DNA of 64,000 bases from an uncultured bacterium (GTDB lineage Bacteria > Cyanobacteriota > Vampirovibrionia > Gastranaerophilales > Gastranaerophilaceae): contig CAPQCU010000001.1 of assembly GCA_948684385.1 (NCBI GenBank), positions 1-64,000 of the forward strand, read 5' to 3'. Under the pieces are notes generated by a model. It had not been told where the DNA came from and did no database searches. It was given only the letters and a program-made list of their open reading frames with translations. This document shows positions 16,331 through 24,781 of this stretch, piece by piece. The position numbers and the translations under genes were made by a program. The number at the start of each line of letters is the position of its first letter. The first letter of the stretch is position 1.

Positions 16331-16609
16331 ATGAACAAAGAAGAATTAGTTGCAGAAATTTCTAAGAAATCAAAAGTTACTCAAAAAGAAGCTAACGAAG
16401 TATTATCAGCTTTAATTGAAACTGTTCAAAAGACTGTTTCTAAAGGTAAAAAAGTTACTTTAGTTGGTTTTGGTACTTTCGAACCACGTAAGAGAGCTGC
16501 AAGAAACGGCAGAAACCCTCAAACTGGTAAAGAAATCAAAATCCCTGCTAAAACAGTTCCTGTTTTCTCAGCTGGTAAGAAATTCAAAGAAGTTGTTAAC
16601 GGCAAATAA
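16331..16609 (+). CDS. hup: HU-family DNA-binding protein
   Basis: A 92-aa nucleoid protein that bends DNA as a dimer. The family signature GFGTFEPRKRAARNGRNP (about residues 46-63) and the beta-arm with NPQTGKEIKIPA are intact. It has a strong consensus-like promoter and a strong terminator, as expected for an abundant protein, and uses codons typical of highly expressed genes (GCT, GGT, AAA). Confidence 0.97.
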   Translation: MNKEELVAEISKKSKVTQKEANEVLSALIETVQKTVSKGKKVTLVGFGTFEPRKRAARNGRNPQTGKEIKIPAKTVPVFSAGKKFKEVVNGK

Positions 16610-16633
16610 TTAACTACTTTATAAAATTTGTAA

Positions 16634-16668
16634 AGGGCGCGCAATATAAATATTGCGCGCCCTTCTTC
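16634..16668 (+). terminator. Intrinsic terminator of the HU gene
   Basis: A 13-bp perfect stem (AGGGCGCGCAATA at 16634-16646 with its complement at 16651-16663, loop TAAA) followed by TTCTT. Confidence 0.88.
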
Positions 16669-16711
16669 ATTGTGCTATATTAACTACATTAATCCAATAA
16701 AGGAATGCTGT

Positions 16712-17764
16712 ATGTCACAAATTTCTCATCCGCGGCAAATTACAGTTGCCGAGATGTCGCCGCATATTCACAGTTTTGCATCAGGAGAAAACAAAGTAAA
16801 TAAACTTTCTGACTGGCTTATTCAATGGATAGAAAAATCATTGAATGCCGGAAAAATAAAACCTTTTGATTTTCTGCCCGCAAAAGGAGAACTTGCGTTT
16901 CATATCGGTGTCAGTAAAGGAACAATACAAAATGTATTTAGATTTGTCGAAGATTGCGGATATATTGAATCACGACAGAAAATTGGTACTTATATAAAGA
17001 ACCCTGCGGAAGAAGCTTCGGAAAAATTAACTTCAAAACGCGAGCTTGCAGCAGAAGAAATCAAGAAATTCATTTTAGACAACAATTTTAAAAAAGGCGA
17101 TTACTTAATTTCAACAAGAAAATTGAGCGAAGTTACAGGAATATCAAATACCACAATTAGAATTGCAATCAGCAGCTTGATTTCTGAAAACATTCTAACA
17201 AAAGAAAACCATGGATTTATTGTTAATAAAGTAAGCTTCAAAGTAAACAGCATAAAAGTTCAAACTCTGGTAGAAAAAACTGCTGAGAACATAAAACAGT
17301 ATATATTTGCAAACATCACACAAGGCAGCAGATTGCCTGCAAATACTGAACTTGCAGAAATCTTTAAAGTAAGCGTTAAAACAATTCACGATTCGCTTAA
17401 ACTTCTCTCAAGAGAAGGTATCATTCAAACCCGCCGCGGTCAATACGGAACTGTTTTCATTGCAGGAAAAGAAGCAGAAACTCTTTATCATTATGAAAAA
17501 ATAGAAATGAAGCTTCGGCATTTTATATCAGAACACTGTGAAGTTGGTAACAAACTGCCTTCCATTTTAGATTTTTCAAAAATGTATGAAGTAAGCGCTA
17601 AAACCGTCAAGAAAGCTCTGGATAATTTAGCGGAAGAAGGTTATATCACATACACCAGAGGCAGATACGGAGGAACTTTTGTAACTGACATTCCTCCGGC
17701 TGTGAACGAAGCTTATAAATGGCTGGCTATTACTCCGGATTATCTTCAAAACTCCCAAAACTAG
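16712..17764 (+). CDS. Regulator made of four tandem GntR-type winged helices
   Basis: A 350-aa protein that appears to be nothing but DNA-binding domains. The start at 16712 (MSQISHPRQI) has AAAGGA upstream. Four GntR-like winged-helix repeats are visible at about residues 32-96, 112-172, 187-250 and 262-324. Each has 'lPs..eLa..f.VS..Ti..al..L...Gyi....G.G.fV' character, e.g. LPANTELAEIFKVSVKTI and LPSILDFSKMYEVSAKTV; the third and fourth keep the wing (GQYGTVFI, GRYGGTFV). No effector-binding (FCD, UTRA or aminotransferase) domain follows. Ordinary GntR regulators have one such domain. Target unknown; infC follows after about 70 bases. Confidence 0.85.
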   Translation: MSQISHPRQITVAEMSPHIHSFASGENKVNKLSDWLIQWIEKSLNAGKIKPFDFLPAKGELAFHIGVSKGTIQNVFRFVEDCGYIESRQKIGTYIKNPAEEASEKLTSKRELAAEEIKKFILDNNFKKGDYLISTRKLSEVTGISNTTIRIAISSLISENILTKENHGFIVNKVSFKVNSIKVQTLVEKTAENIKQYIFANITQGSRLPANTELAEIFKVSVKTIHDSLKLLSREGIIQTRRGQYGTVFIAGKEAETLYHYEKIEMKLRHFISEHCEVGNKLPSILDFSKMYEVSAKTVKKALDNLAEEGYITYTRGRYGGTFVTDIPPAVNEAYKWLAITPDYLQNSQN

Positions 17765-17831
17765 CGGGATACTTGAAAATTGATATAAGCATGATATTAT
17801 AAATAATATAATAACAAAAAGGAGAACAATC

Positions 17832-18377
17832 ATAGCTAACGAAGACAGAAGCCAAAATAAAGGCAAGGACAAGCCTCTAATAAATGAACGAATTAGAGCA
17901 AAAGAAGTAAGATTAATTGACGAAAACGGTAACAACCACGGTATCGTACCAACATCACAAGCAATGAGAATGGCGGAAGAAGCTGATTTAGATTTAGTAG
18001 TAATCAGTCCTAATCAGGCTCCTCCGGTTGCAAAGATTTTAAATTACGGGAAATATAAATACGAGCTGGAAAAGAAAGCAAAAGAAGCTAAGAAAAAACA
18101 GCATGTAATTGATATCAAAGAAGTAAAAGTGCGTTATAAAATTGACACACACGATTACGAAGTAAGACTTAAAAACATTAGAAAATTTATTACTCAAGGT
18201 AACAAAGTAAAAATTGTTGTAATGCTAAGAGGCCGCGAAATGCAGCATTCATCTCTAGCAATAGAGCTTGCCAACAGATTTATTGCAGATTTGGCAAACG
18301 ACCCTGTAACAGTGGAAAAGAAACCTATGGTAGAAGGCAGAAACGTTACTGCATGGCTTGCTCCGCAAGGAAATTAA
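17832..18377 (+). CDS. infC: Translation initiation factor IF-3, AUA start
   Basis: Binds the 30S subunit and proofreads initiation. The reading frame can be followed upstream of the first ATG (17964) through IANEDRSQNKGKD and PLINERIRAKEVRLID, the conserved IF-3 N-terminus, so the true start lies near 17832. There the codons are ATC ATA GCT, with AAGGAG at 17819-17824: seven bases before ATA, four before ATC. ATA (AUA) is the best-placed start, giving 181 aa, the normal length. IF-3 in other bacteria uses a rare start codon for autoregulation. The C-terminal domain has KVKIVVMLRGREMQH and MVEGRNVTAWLAP. Confidence 0.93.
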   Translation: MANEDRSQNKGKDKPLINERIRAKEVRLIDENGNNHGIVPTSQAMRMAEEADLDLVVISPNQAPPVAKILNYGKYKYELEKKAKEAKKKQHVIDIKEVKVRYKIDTHDYEVRLKNIRKFITQGNKVKIVVMLRGREMQHSSLAIELANRFIADLANDPVTVEKKPMVEGRNVTAWLAPQGN

Positions 18378-18386
18378 AAAATAGAC

Positions 18387-18414
18387 TTGATTAATAATTT
18401 TTAGCAGGTACAAT
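18387..18414 (+). promoter_or_regulatory. Likely promoter of the tRNA-Phe transcript
   Basis: TTGATT (18387-18392) and TACAAT (18409-18414) are 16 bases apart, ten bases after infC. Transcription from here would begin about 18421 and include a leader of some 115 bases before the tRNA. Confidence 0.6.
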
Positions 18415-18442
18415 AGTTTTATACTGAAAAGTTAATAAAAGG

Positions 18443-18530
18443 TATGCCACAATAGCTCCGGGTGGAGCCGACAGGCGGAACCATTAGGGAAAACGTAGAG
18501 CTTGCTCTACCAACCCTCATAAAAATTGAA
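18443..18530 (+). other. tRNA-Phe leader with tRNA-like 5' segment and antisense D-arm
   Basis: Bases 18443-18458 match the 5' end of tRNA-Phe with its preceding TAT at 15 of 16 positions (TATGCCACAATAGCTC against TATGCCGCAATAGCTC). A hairpin GCTCC-GGGT-GGAGC follows at 18455-18468, and another with stem GTAGAG/CTCTAC at 18495-18510. Bases 18501-18514 (CTTGCTCTACCAAC) are the exact reverse complement of the tRNA D-arm at 18552-18565. It could be a decayed tRNA copy or a structured leader; no full cloverleaf can be formed. Confidence 0.5.
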
Positions 18531-18537
18531 TAAATAT

Positions 18538-18610
18538 GCCGCAATAGCTCAGTTGGTAGAGCAAGGGACTGAAAATCCCTGTGTCCTTGGTTCAATTCCG
18601 AGTTGCGGCA
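18538..18610 (+). tRNA. tRNA-Phe (anticodon GAA)
   Basis: A 73-base cloverleaf: acceptor GCCGCAA/TTGCGGC, D-arm GCTCAGTTGGTAGAGC, anticodon stem GGGA/TCCC with loop CTGAAAA giving GAA, and T-arm with TTCAATTC. The discriminator base is A and CCA is not encoded. A T-run follows at once and may terminate transcription. Confidence 0.98.
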
Positions 18611-18624
18611 TATTTTTTTGTTGA

Positions 18625-19287
18625 TTAAATATTTTTCGAAACCCAGCCAATAAGTTTCTTGTACAGACTTTCAAGTTCAACTTTATCCATAGTATCAAGT
18701 TGTGTTCTATTAATACAAATACTTAAAATCTCTTTATCTAATCCTTGCAGACACTCAACCAATTCTTTTTTGGTTTTTATATAACAATTTGTTTCAATAA
18801 AATATTCAGCCTGCAAAATAAAAAATGTCATTTTGTAGAGATTTTTTAAATCCTCTTTATAATTAGTCGAATGTACAAAGCTATGAACTGCTGCATGATA
18901 TAAAGTTTCAGAACTCGTCTTGATTGATTTTTTTATATCTTCAATAGCAGGCGGTTGAATTATATCCTCCAAATTTCCTGCAAGCGGTTTTGTATCATAG
19001 AAAAATTGAAACAAATCAGCTTTTGACCAGTTTTGCAGTTCGTCTTTACCGGAAATAAAACCACAGGCAAGCTCTTTATCCGGCATTTCATTTATAATTT
19101 TGCGATACTCTTTTAAATCTTCAAAGCTCATTTCATCTAAAATAACGACTAAATCAATATCGCTATTAGAAGTTGCCTCACCCCTATTATAGCTTCCTTG
19201 AAGTCCGACAAAAATCAAGTTTTCAGAAAAAGTCTTTTTAAGTTTTTCTATTGCAAGATTTAACCATTCATCAATATTGATTGTCAT
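18625..19287 (-). CDS. Nucleotidyltransferase-domain protein
   Basis: A 220-aa protein with the DNA-polymerase-beta-type nucleotidyltransferase signature GSYNRGEATSNSDIDL near residue 31 (the two catalytic Asp of SDID are present). A helical C-terminal half resembles the HEPN/KNTase-like partner domain. Such proteins include aminoglycoside nucleotidyltransferases and toxin-antitoxin MNT antitoxins; no partner toxin is visible, and the substrate is unknown. I take the ATG at 19287, which overlaps the stop of the upstream gene by one base (TAATG); a start 15 bases earlier is possible. Confidence 0.75.
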   Translation of the reverse strand: MTINIDEWLNLAIEKLKKTFSENLIFVGLQGSYNRGEATSNSDIDLVVILDEMSFEDLKEYRKIINEMPDKELACGFISGKDELQNWSKADLFQFFYDTKPLAGNLEDIIQPPAIEDIKKSIKTSSETLYHAAVHSFVHSTNYKEDLKNLYKMTFFILQAEYFIETNCYIKTKKELVECLQGLDKEILSICINRTQLDTMDKVELESLYKKLIGWVSKNI

Positions 19288-20165
19288 TATAAAGCACTCC
19301 ATGTCATTTCATTTGCTATAAATGTAAACCCGATTTTACCACTGTCTTTCAGATAAGAAAGGTAAGAACGAATTGTACTTCCAACTAAAACAAACTGCTC
19401 AGGTGACATTTGCAGTTTATAATAATCAAATAGCGATTTTAAAAGTTTTTCAAATGTCATCGGAGCTTGTAAAAGATTAATGATTAAATGAATTATCTCA
19501 TTTACAGTGTCAATATTGTATTGAGCCAGCTCTTTGATATTATCAGCGGCATCCGAATGCGACGGTATAAAAATTTTCGCATCCATTTGTTTTACTTTTT
19601 CCAAAGTCTCAAGATAACTTTGCACATCATAAATAAAGGTAATTTTATACTTATCTAAAATATTTTTACTTGAGAGGCAATCTGCAAGATAAATCACTCC
19701 ATCTGAATGCTCAAATCCTACCATATTGAAAAAATGCCCTTTTAAGTCAATTTTAGACATGCTTTCAGGCAATACATCTTTTGTTAAAACTTCAACTTCG
19801 CTTTCTTGAGCCATTAGGAATTTATGTTTCAATTCAGAAAACGGAAATCCGCCATACAAAAAGGATGGCTCTAAAACAGGCGATTTAGTAAATGCTGACT
19901 CAATAATTGGAGCATAAATCTTACAGCCTGTTTGTGCCTGCAAATATTTATTCCCGCCTATATGATCAGCATTTGAATGCGTATTATAAATTGCTTTTAA
20001 GTTCCAATTATTGTTTTCTAAAATCTGACGGACTTTTTTTCCGGCTTCTTTATCGTTACCAGAATCAATCAGACAGACATCTTGTTCATTTAATTTTATA
20101 AGTCCGATTTTTGCCGGACTTTGAATATAAAAACAATTACCGCTAACTTGATTTAACTCGTACAT
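19287..20165 (-). CDS. Metallo-beta-lactamase-fold hydrolase with HSNADH motif
   Basis: A 292-aa cytosolic protein. The fold is shown by the N-terminal strands, CLIDSGND, the motif THSNADHIGG (about residues 62-71), VIYLADCL and the later FIPSHSD. The usual HxHxDH has Asn for the second His (HSNADH). I believe this variant recurs in a subset of bacterial MBL proteins, but zinc binding must differ from classical enzymes. Substrate unknown. It is coupled to the nucleotidyltransferase gene by a one-base overlap. Confidence 0.75.
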   Translation of the reverse strand: MYELNQVSGNCFYIQSPAKIGLIKLNEQDVCLIDSGNDKEAGKKVRQILENNNWNLKAIYNTHSNADHIGGNKYLQAQTGCKIYAPIIESAFTKSPVLEPSFLYGGFPFSELKHKFLMAQESEVEVLTKDVLPESMSKIDLKGHFFNMVGFEHSDGVIYLADCLSSKNILDKYKITFIYDVQSYLETLEKVKQMDAKIFIPSHSDAADNIKELAQYNIDTVNEIIHLIINLLQAPMTFEKLLKSLFDYYKLQMSPEQFVLVGSTIRSYLSYLKDSGKIGFTFIANEMTWSAL

Positions 20166-20200
20166 AATCTAACCTCTTGAGTTAATTGTACTGCAAAATT

Positions 20201-20590
20201 TTACAAATCCATATCATTACACAAATCCACACCACCTGCGGCTTTATAAAGTCCTATGATTGAAATAATTGAATTTATTTTATTTGAGACCTCTTCTTTT
20301 TCTACCATCAAATAAGCTTCTTTTGCATAAAGAACATCAATCTTTGCTGAAGCACCTATCTCGTTTTTATCTGTTGCCAAACCGTAAATCTTCGTCTGGG
20401 TTGTTAATCTATCCAGACTCTCATCATAATTTTGTTTTGCTGCTTTATATTCAAAAAGCCCTGAGTTAACTTCTTTTACACCATCCAAAATTGTTTTTTG
20501 ATAACTGTTTGCAGCCTCTTGATATCTGAATTTTTGCAGTTTTAAAAAAGCCACCTTCCTGCCTCCTGAAAACAAATCCATTGAAGGCAA
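20201..20590 (-). pseudogene. C-terminal fragment of a TolC-like outer-membrane factor
   Basis: About 129 codons corresponding to the last third of an RND-type outer-membrane efflux protein: MDLFSGGRKVAFLKLQ, then the helical stretch ILDGVKEVNSGLFEYKAAK and a 'sakIDVLYAKEAYL' repeat-like helix. A full protein would be some 430-500 aa. Upstream on the minus strand a stop codon lies three codons before the homologous part, and there is no ATG at the expected N-terminus. It therefore seems to be a 5'-truncated remnant. It abuts, head to head, a truncated adaptor gene on the other strand. Confidence 0.8.
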
Positions 20591-21276
20591 AGCTTAAACA
20601 GTCAAAAGCAAAACTTGAAGAAGCGCATGCAGCCTTAATTAGTGCAGAAAATCAAGTTGAAAGAACTTTTTCTGATTTAGATTTTGCAAAAAATGATTTT
20701 GAAAGATTTACAAAAATGGAAGAAAAAGGGATTGCATCAAAACAAGACTATGAAGCCAGTAAAAACAAGCTGACTGCAGCGCAATCCAACAGTAATTCTG
20801 CGCAGGCGAAGTTTAATGAAGTTCAAGCATCAATAAAAAAGCTTGAAGCAGAAGTTGAGCAGGATGAGTTAAATCTTTCATATACAAAAATTTACGCTGC
20901 AGAAGACGGGCTCATTACTAATCGTACGGTTGAACAGGGTAATTATGTACAAACTGCCCAGCCTTTGTTTGCGATTGTACCTGAAAAAATGTGGATTGTA
21001 GCCAACTTTAAAGAAACACAAATTGCAAATATGAAAAAAGGTCAGCCGGTTAAAATCAAGATTGACACCTACGGTTCAAAGAAATTTAAAGGTGAAGTTG
21101 ATAGTATCCAGCGTTCTACAGGTTCAAAACAGAGTTTATTTCCGCCTGAAAACGCAGTAGGAAGCTATGTTAAAATCGTACAGAGAGTTCCGGTAAAAAT
21201 CGTTTTTAAGGAAGATATTTCAAAATACAACATAGTACCTGGCATGTCAGTCGTTCCGGAGGTTAAAGTAAAATAA
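20581..21276 (+). pseudogene. 5'-truncated EmrA/HlyD-type membrane fusion protein
   Basis: The remaining 231 codons carry the coiled-coil hairpin (KAKLEEAHAALISAENQVE onward), the second half of the lipoyl motif (YAAEDGLITNRTVEQGNYV) and the beta-barrel (FKETQIANMKKGQPVKIKID) of an EmrA-type adaptor. The N-terminal cytoplasmic tail, membrane anchor and first lipoyl half, around 100-130 residues, are missing, and the open frame begins with only a TTG near 20581. EmrA normally links EmrB to the outer-membrane factor. It is coupled to the emrB-like gene by a one-base overlap (TAATG). Without an anchor it is unlikely to work, but a short soluble form cannot be excluded. Confidence 0.8.
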
Positions 21277-22808
21277 TGGCTGATGCAGTTGTAAAACAAA
21301 ATACGCCTCCGCTGTGGCTTATAGCGTTTTCAATTCTTTTGCCGACTTCATTTTCCTGCCTTGCAACTTCTGCAACAAATGTTGCAATTCCGCATATTTC
21401 AGGATATTTCGGTTCAACCATTGATGAAGCAAACTGGATTATTACTTCTTATATGATAGCTAATGCCTGTTTAATTCTCATGTCCGGCTGGCTCGAAAGA
21501 GTATTTGGCAGAAAACTTTTTTTAAAAGTTTTTATAACTATTTTTACAATTGGTTCTTTAATTTGCGCAGTTGCTCCAAACTTAAACATCATGGTCGTTG
21601 GCAGGCTTATTCAGGGGATTGGCGGGGGACCGATGACTCCGATTTCTCAGGCAGTTCTTCTGGCTGCTTTTCCTATGGAAAAAAGAGGTATTGCAATGAG
21701 TTTGTATGGGATTGCCGTTATGATTTTTGCGATTTTAGGTCCGACTTTCGGCGGTTTCATTGTGGATAACGCAGACTGGCAGTGGATTTATCTAATCAAT
21801 ATTCCGGTTGGAATTCTTTCTATTTCATTAATCCATGCCAATATTGACGACAGCGTTAAAAGACAAAAAAACATCAGCGCAGATTTTCCGGGTATGATAG
21901 CACTTGTGTTGTGGCTTTTATCGATGCAGGTTGTTCTTGATAAAGGTCAGCAGTATAACTGGTTTGACTGCGCGTGGATTAGCTGGCTTGCAGGATTTTC
22001 AGCCTGCGCGCTTGCATTTTTCATTGTTTGGGAGCTCGAATGCAAAAAGCCGCTTATTAACTTAAGATTATTTAAAGACAAGAACTTTTTTGTAGGAACT
22101 GTTTTAAGCGCTTCTGTTAACATGCTTGTATTTTCTACTATTGTACTTATGCCGCAATTTTTACAAAATCTTATGGGCTACACTGCCATTTTAAGCGGGC
22201 TTACGATTGCTCCGAGAATGATTTCTTCGGTTATTATGATTGCTGCAATCAATTCTTTAATGCGGGTTTTTTACAGCAGAATTTTAATCTCTATAGGATT
22301 TTTATTTCTTGGAATTTCAATATTTTCTTATGTAAATTTAAATCTTCAGGTTTCATTTACCTCTATTGTCATACCGCAGATTTTAATGGGATTTGGAATA
22401 ATTCTTGTATTTGTTCCGGTTTCTGCTCTTGCCCTTGGAACACTTCCGAAACAGGAACTTTCTGCAGGTGCGAGTTTGCATAATTTGTGTAAATCAACAA
22501 CAATGGCAGTTGTAGCTTCAATATCTTCAACTCTCGTTGCACGCCATGCACAAATGCATCAGGTTTATCTGGTCAAAAATCTTTCTGACTTTAATTTATT
22601 TTTTCAGCAAAAGTTTGCATCATTAACTCATACTTTCGGAGCTTCAAGCACCTTTGCAAACACAAAAGCAAACATGTTTCTTTACAAATCGTTACTAAGC
22701 CAATCCCGCCTAATGGCTTATGTTGATGTGTTTGCAGTTTTTGCACTGCTTGCTTTTGTGTTGATTCCTATCCCTTTTTTGATTAAAATCAAAATGGAGG
22801 GAAAATGA
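21276..22808 (+). CDS. EmrB/QacA-family drug efflux MFS transporter (DHA2)
   Basis: A 510-aa inner-membrane protein with about 14 hydrophobic segments, typical of DHA2-type proton-driven drug exporters. Motif A-like WLERVFGRKLF and motif C region GPTFGGFIVDNADWQWIYLINIP are clear. It appears intact, in contrast to its partner genes: the adjacent adaptor and outer-membrane-factor genes are truncated. Its start overlaps the emrA-like stop by one base, and its end overlaps the GH13 gene by four, so it is part of a longer plus-strand run of genes. Confidence 0.9.
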   Translation: MADAVVKQNTPPLWLIAFSILLPTSFSCLATSATNVAIPHISGYFGSTIDEANWIITSYMIANACLILMSGWLERVFGRKLFLKVFITIFTIGSLICAVAPNLNIMVVGRLIQGIGGGPMTPISQAVLLAAFPMEKRGIAMSLYGIAVMIFAILGPTFGGFIVDNADWQWIYLINIPVGILSISLIHANIDDSVKRQKNISADFPGMIALVLWLLSMQVVLDKGQQYNWFDCAWISWLAGFSACALAFFIVWELECKKPLINLRLFKDKNFFVGTVLSASVNMLVFSTIVLMPQFLQNLMGYTAILSGLTIAPRMISSVIMIAAINSLMRVFYSRILISIGFLFLGISIFSYVNLNLQVSFTSIVIPQILMGFGIILVFVPVSALALGTLPKQELSAGASLHNLCKSTTMAVVASISSTLVARHAQMHQVYLVKNLSDFNLFFQQKFASLTHTFGASSTFANTKANMFLYKSLLSQSRLMAYVDVFAVFALLAFVLIPIPFLIKIKMEGK

Positions 22809-24772
22809 TAAAAAAATTTCTTATCGTTTTAATACTATCACTCGTTCTTCCTGCCTTTGCTGACGAAAACATCGACAGCAGATTAGAAAAAGAGCTGCGT
22901 GATTCAATTGTATTTGTTTACGGAAAACAAAACGCAGATGAAATATATGACAAAGTTCTGGAGCATGCTAAAAAAGCTGTAGATACACGTTCACAGGAAC
23001 TTAAAAATCAGGATAAAATCAGAAAATCCGACTGGTATAAAGATGAAATTATTTATATGTTCTATGTTGACCATTTTGGCGTAGTTCAGGAAGATAAGAA
23101 AAACACATTCAAAGATACTGCAAAAATGTTTGATTATCTGGAAGATTTGGGAGTTACGACTCTTTATATGCTTCCATTTGCAGACAGCCCGATGGCAGAC
23201 GCCGGGTTTGATGTTAAAAACCCGAGAGAAGTAAGAAAAGATTTAGGCGGAATTGCAGAGTTTAAAACTTTTGTCAAAGACGCTAAAAAAAGAGGATTCA
23301 AAATCAAAGCCGATTTAGTTTTAAACCACCTCTCTGACGAGTGCGAATGGTTTAAAAAATTAGAAAGCGGAGATGAAAAGTATTTAGACTATTTTATTTA
23401 CAAAGATAAAATGCCTGAATATACAAAATATCAGGATGAAAAACTCGGTACGGTTATTGAATACAAAGAAGACGATGGAAAGATTTCTAAAAGAAGGTTG
23501 ATTTTCCCTGAAAATACAGAAAACAATTACAGAAAAATAACTGTAAATGGAAAAGATTATTACTTATATCATACATTTTACCCGTTTCAGCTTGATATAA
23601 ACTGGCAAAATCCTGAAATACTTTACTACATGCTTGATACAATTTCTAACTGGGCAAACATGGGTGTAGATATTTTCAGGATGGATGCAATACCTTACCT
23701 TTCAAAGGATGCAGGAACAAATGCTGAAAACCAGCCAAAAACCCACGCAATAATTAATATTTTAAGCGACTATATCCAGCTGACTGCGACATCTTCTGTT
23801 ATTCAGGTAGAAGCATGCCAGCCGCCTAAAGATATTTTGCCTTACTACGGGAAAGATAGGGAAATAGAAGTTACTGTCAATGATGATGACATAAAGTTCA
23901 AACGCTCGTCAGAAGCCCAAATTGCTTACAATTTCCCGAATATGAACGTAATCTGGGCAAGTTTAGTCAGCGAGGATAAAAAGTATTTTATTGAGAATTA
24001 CAAAAAAATGCCTGCAATACCAAAAACTGCAGCGTGGGGAAATTTCTTAAGAGTGCACGATGAACTTACTCTTGAGATGGTAAGTCCGGAAGTTAGAAAC
24101 ATTATTTTTGAAGATTTAGCGCCAAAAGGCGCAAACTTTAGAAACGGATTTGGAGTAAGCGGAAGGCTTGCAAACTTCTTAGACAAAAACCCGAATAGAA
24201 TTGAAGAAGCGTTTGCAATACTTTTTTCAACTCCCGGAATTCCGATTATTTATTACGGTGACGAAGTCGGCGCAGCAAATAATTACGAGAACTTGAAAAA
24301 ATCTGCCCAGCACAGGATGAGTAAAAAAGTATCAAATCTTTTATCAGTATTTGACTCGCGTGACTTAAACCGCGGAGAAATCCCGCAAAAATTGTTTTAT
24401 GGCTCAACAAAAGGGTATTATGAGTTTAACTCAAAAGTTTATAAAAAAGTCAAAAACCTAATTGACATAAGACAAAAAAATCCTGCGCTTGTTAACGGTG
24501 AATTTGAAATTTTAAAAACCAGATCACAAGCAAACTTTTGTTATATCAGGAAAAACAAAGAGCAGCAAATTCTTGTAATTAATAATCTTTCAAAAGATAA
24601 ATTAATCGCAGAAATTACTCTGCCTCCGACTGTTGTACTTAAAAACAACGGCAGGATTACAAGTTTAAAAAACCTGATTAACGGAGACGACGTAAAAGTA
24701 AATATATCAATGCAAAACAGAACAATGCATTTAAGAATAGCGCCATATCAAGTATTATGGCTTGAATTGTAA
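22805..24772 (+). CDS. Secreted GH13 enzyme, trehalose synthase-like
   Basis: A 655-aa alpha-glucan/trehalose-type enzyme. An N-terminal signal peptide (KKFLIVLILSLVLPAFA, cleavage about residue 19) sends it to the periplasm or outside. The GH13 catalytic triad is visible: D294 (GVDIFRMDA), E336 (QVEACQ) and D419 (HDELTLEM). The HDELTLEM box and YYGDEVGAANN are characteristic of the trehalose synthase/maltose-converting subfamily rather than of plain amylases. Trehalose synthases are usually cytosolic, so secretion is notable. A roughly 70-residue helical region precedes the barrel. GGAGG lies before the ATG, which overlaps emrB by four bases. Confidence 0.85.
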   Translation: MIKKFLIVLILSLVLPAFADENIDSRLEKELRDSIVFVYGKQNADEIYDKVLEHAKKAVDTRSQELKNQDKIRKSDWYKDEIIYMFYVDHFGVVQEDKKNTFKDTAKMFDYLEDLGVTTLYMLPFADSPMADAGFDVKNPREVRKDLGGIAEFKTFVKDAKKRGFKIKADLVLNHLSDECEWFKKLESGDEKYLDYFIYKDKMPEYTKYQDEKLGTVIEYKEDDGKISKRRLIFPENTENNYRKITVNGKDYYLYHTFYPFQLDINWQNPEILYYMLDTISNWANMGVDIFRMDAIPYLSKDAGTNAENQPKTHAIINILSDYIQLTATSSVIQVEACQPPKDILPYYGKDREIEVTVNDDDIKFKRSSEAQIAYNFPNMNVIWASLVSEDKKYFIENYKKMPAIPKTAAWGNFLRVHDELTLEMVSPEVRNIIFEDLAPKGANFRNGFGVSGRLANFLDKNPNRIEEAFAILFSTPGIPIIYYGDEVGAANNYENLKKSAQHRMSKKVSNLLSVFDSRDLNRGEIPQKLFYGSTKGYYEFNSKVYKKVKNLIDIRQKNPALVNGEFEILKTRSQANFCYIRKNKEQQILVINNLSKDKLIAEITLPPTVVLKNNGRITSLKNLINGDDVKVNISMQNRTMHLRIAPYQVLWLEL

Positions 24773-24781
24773 GGAGATTTT

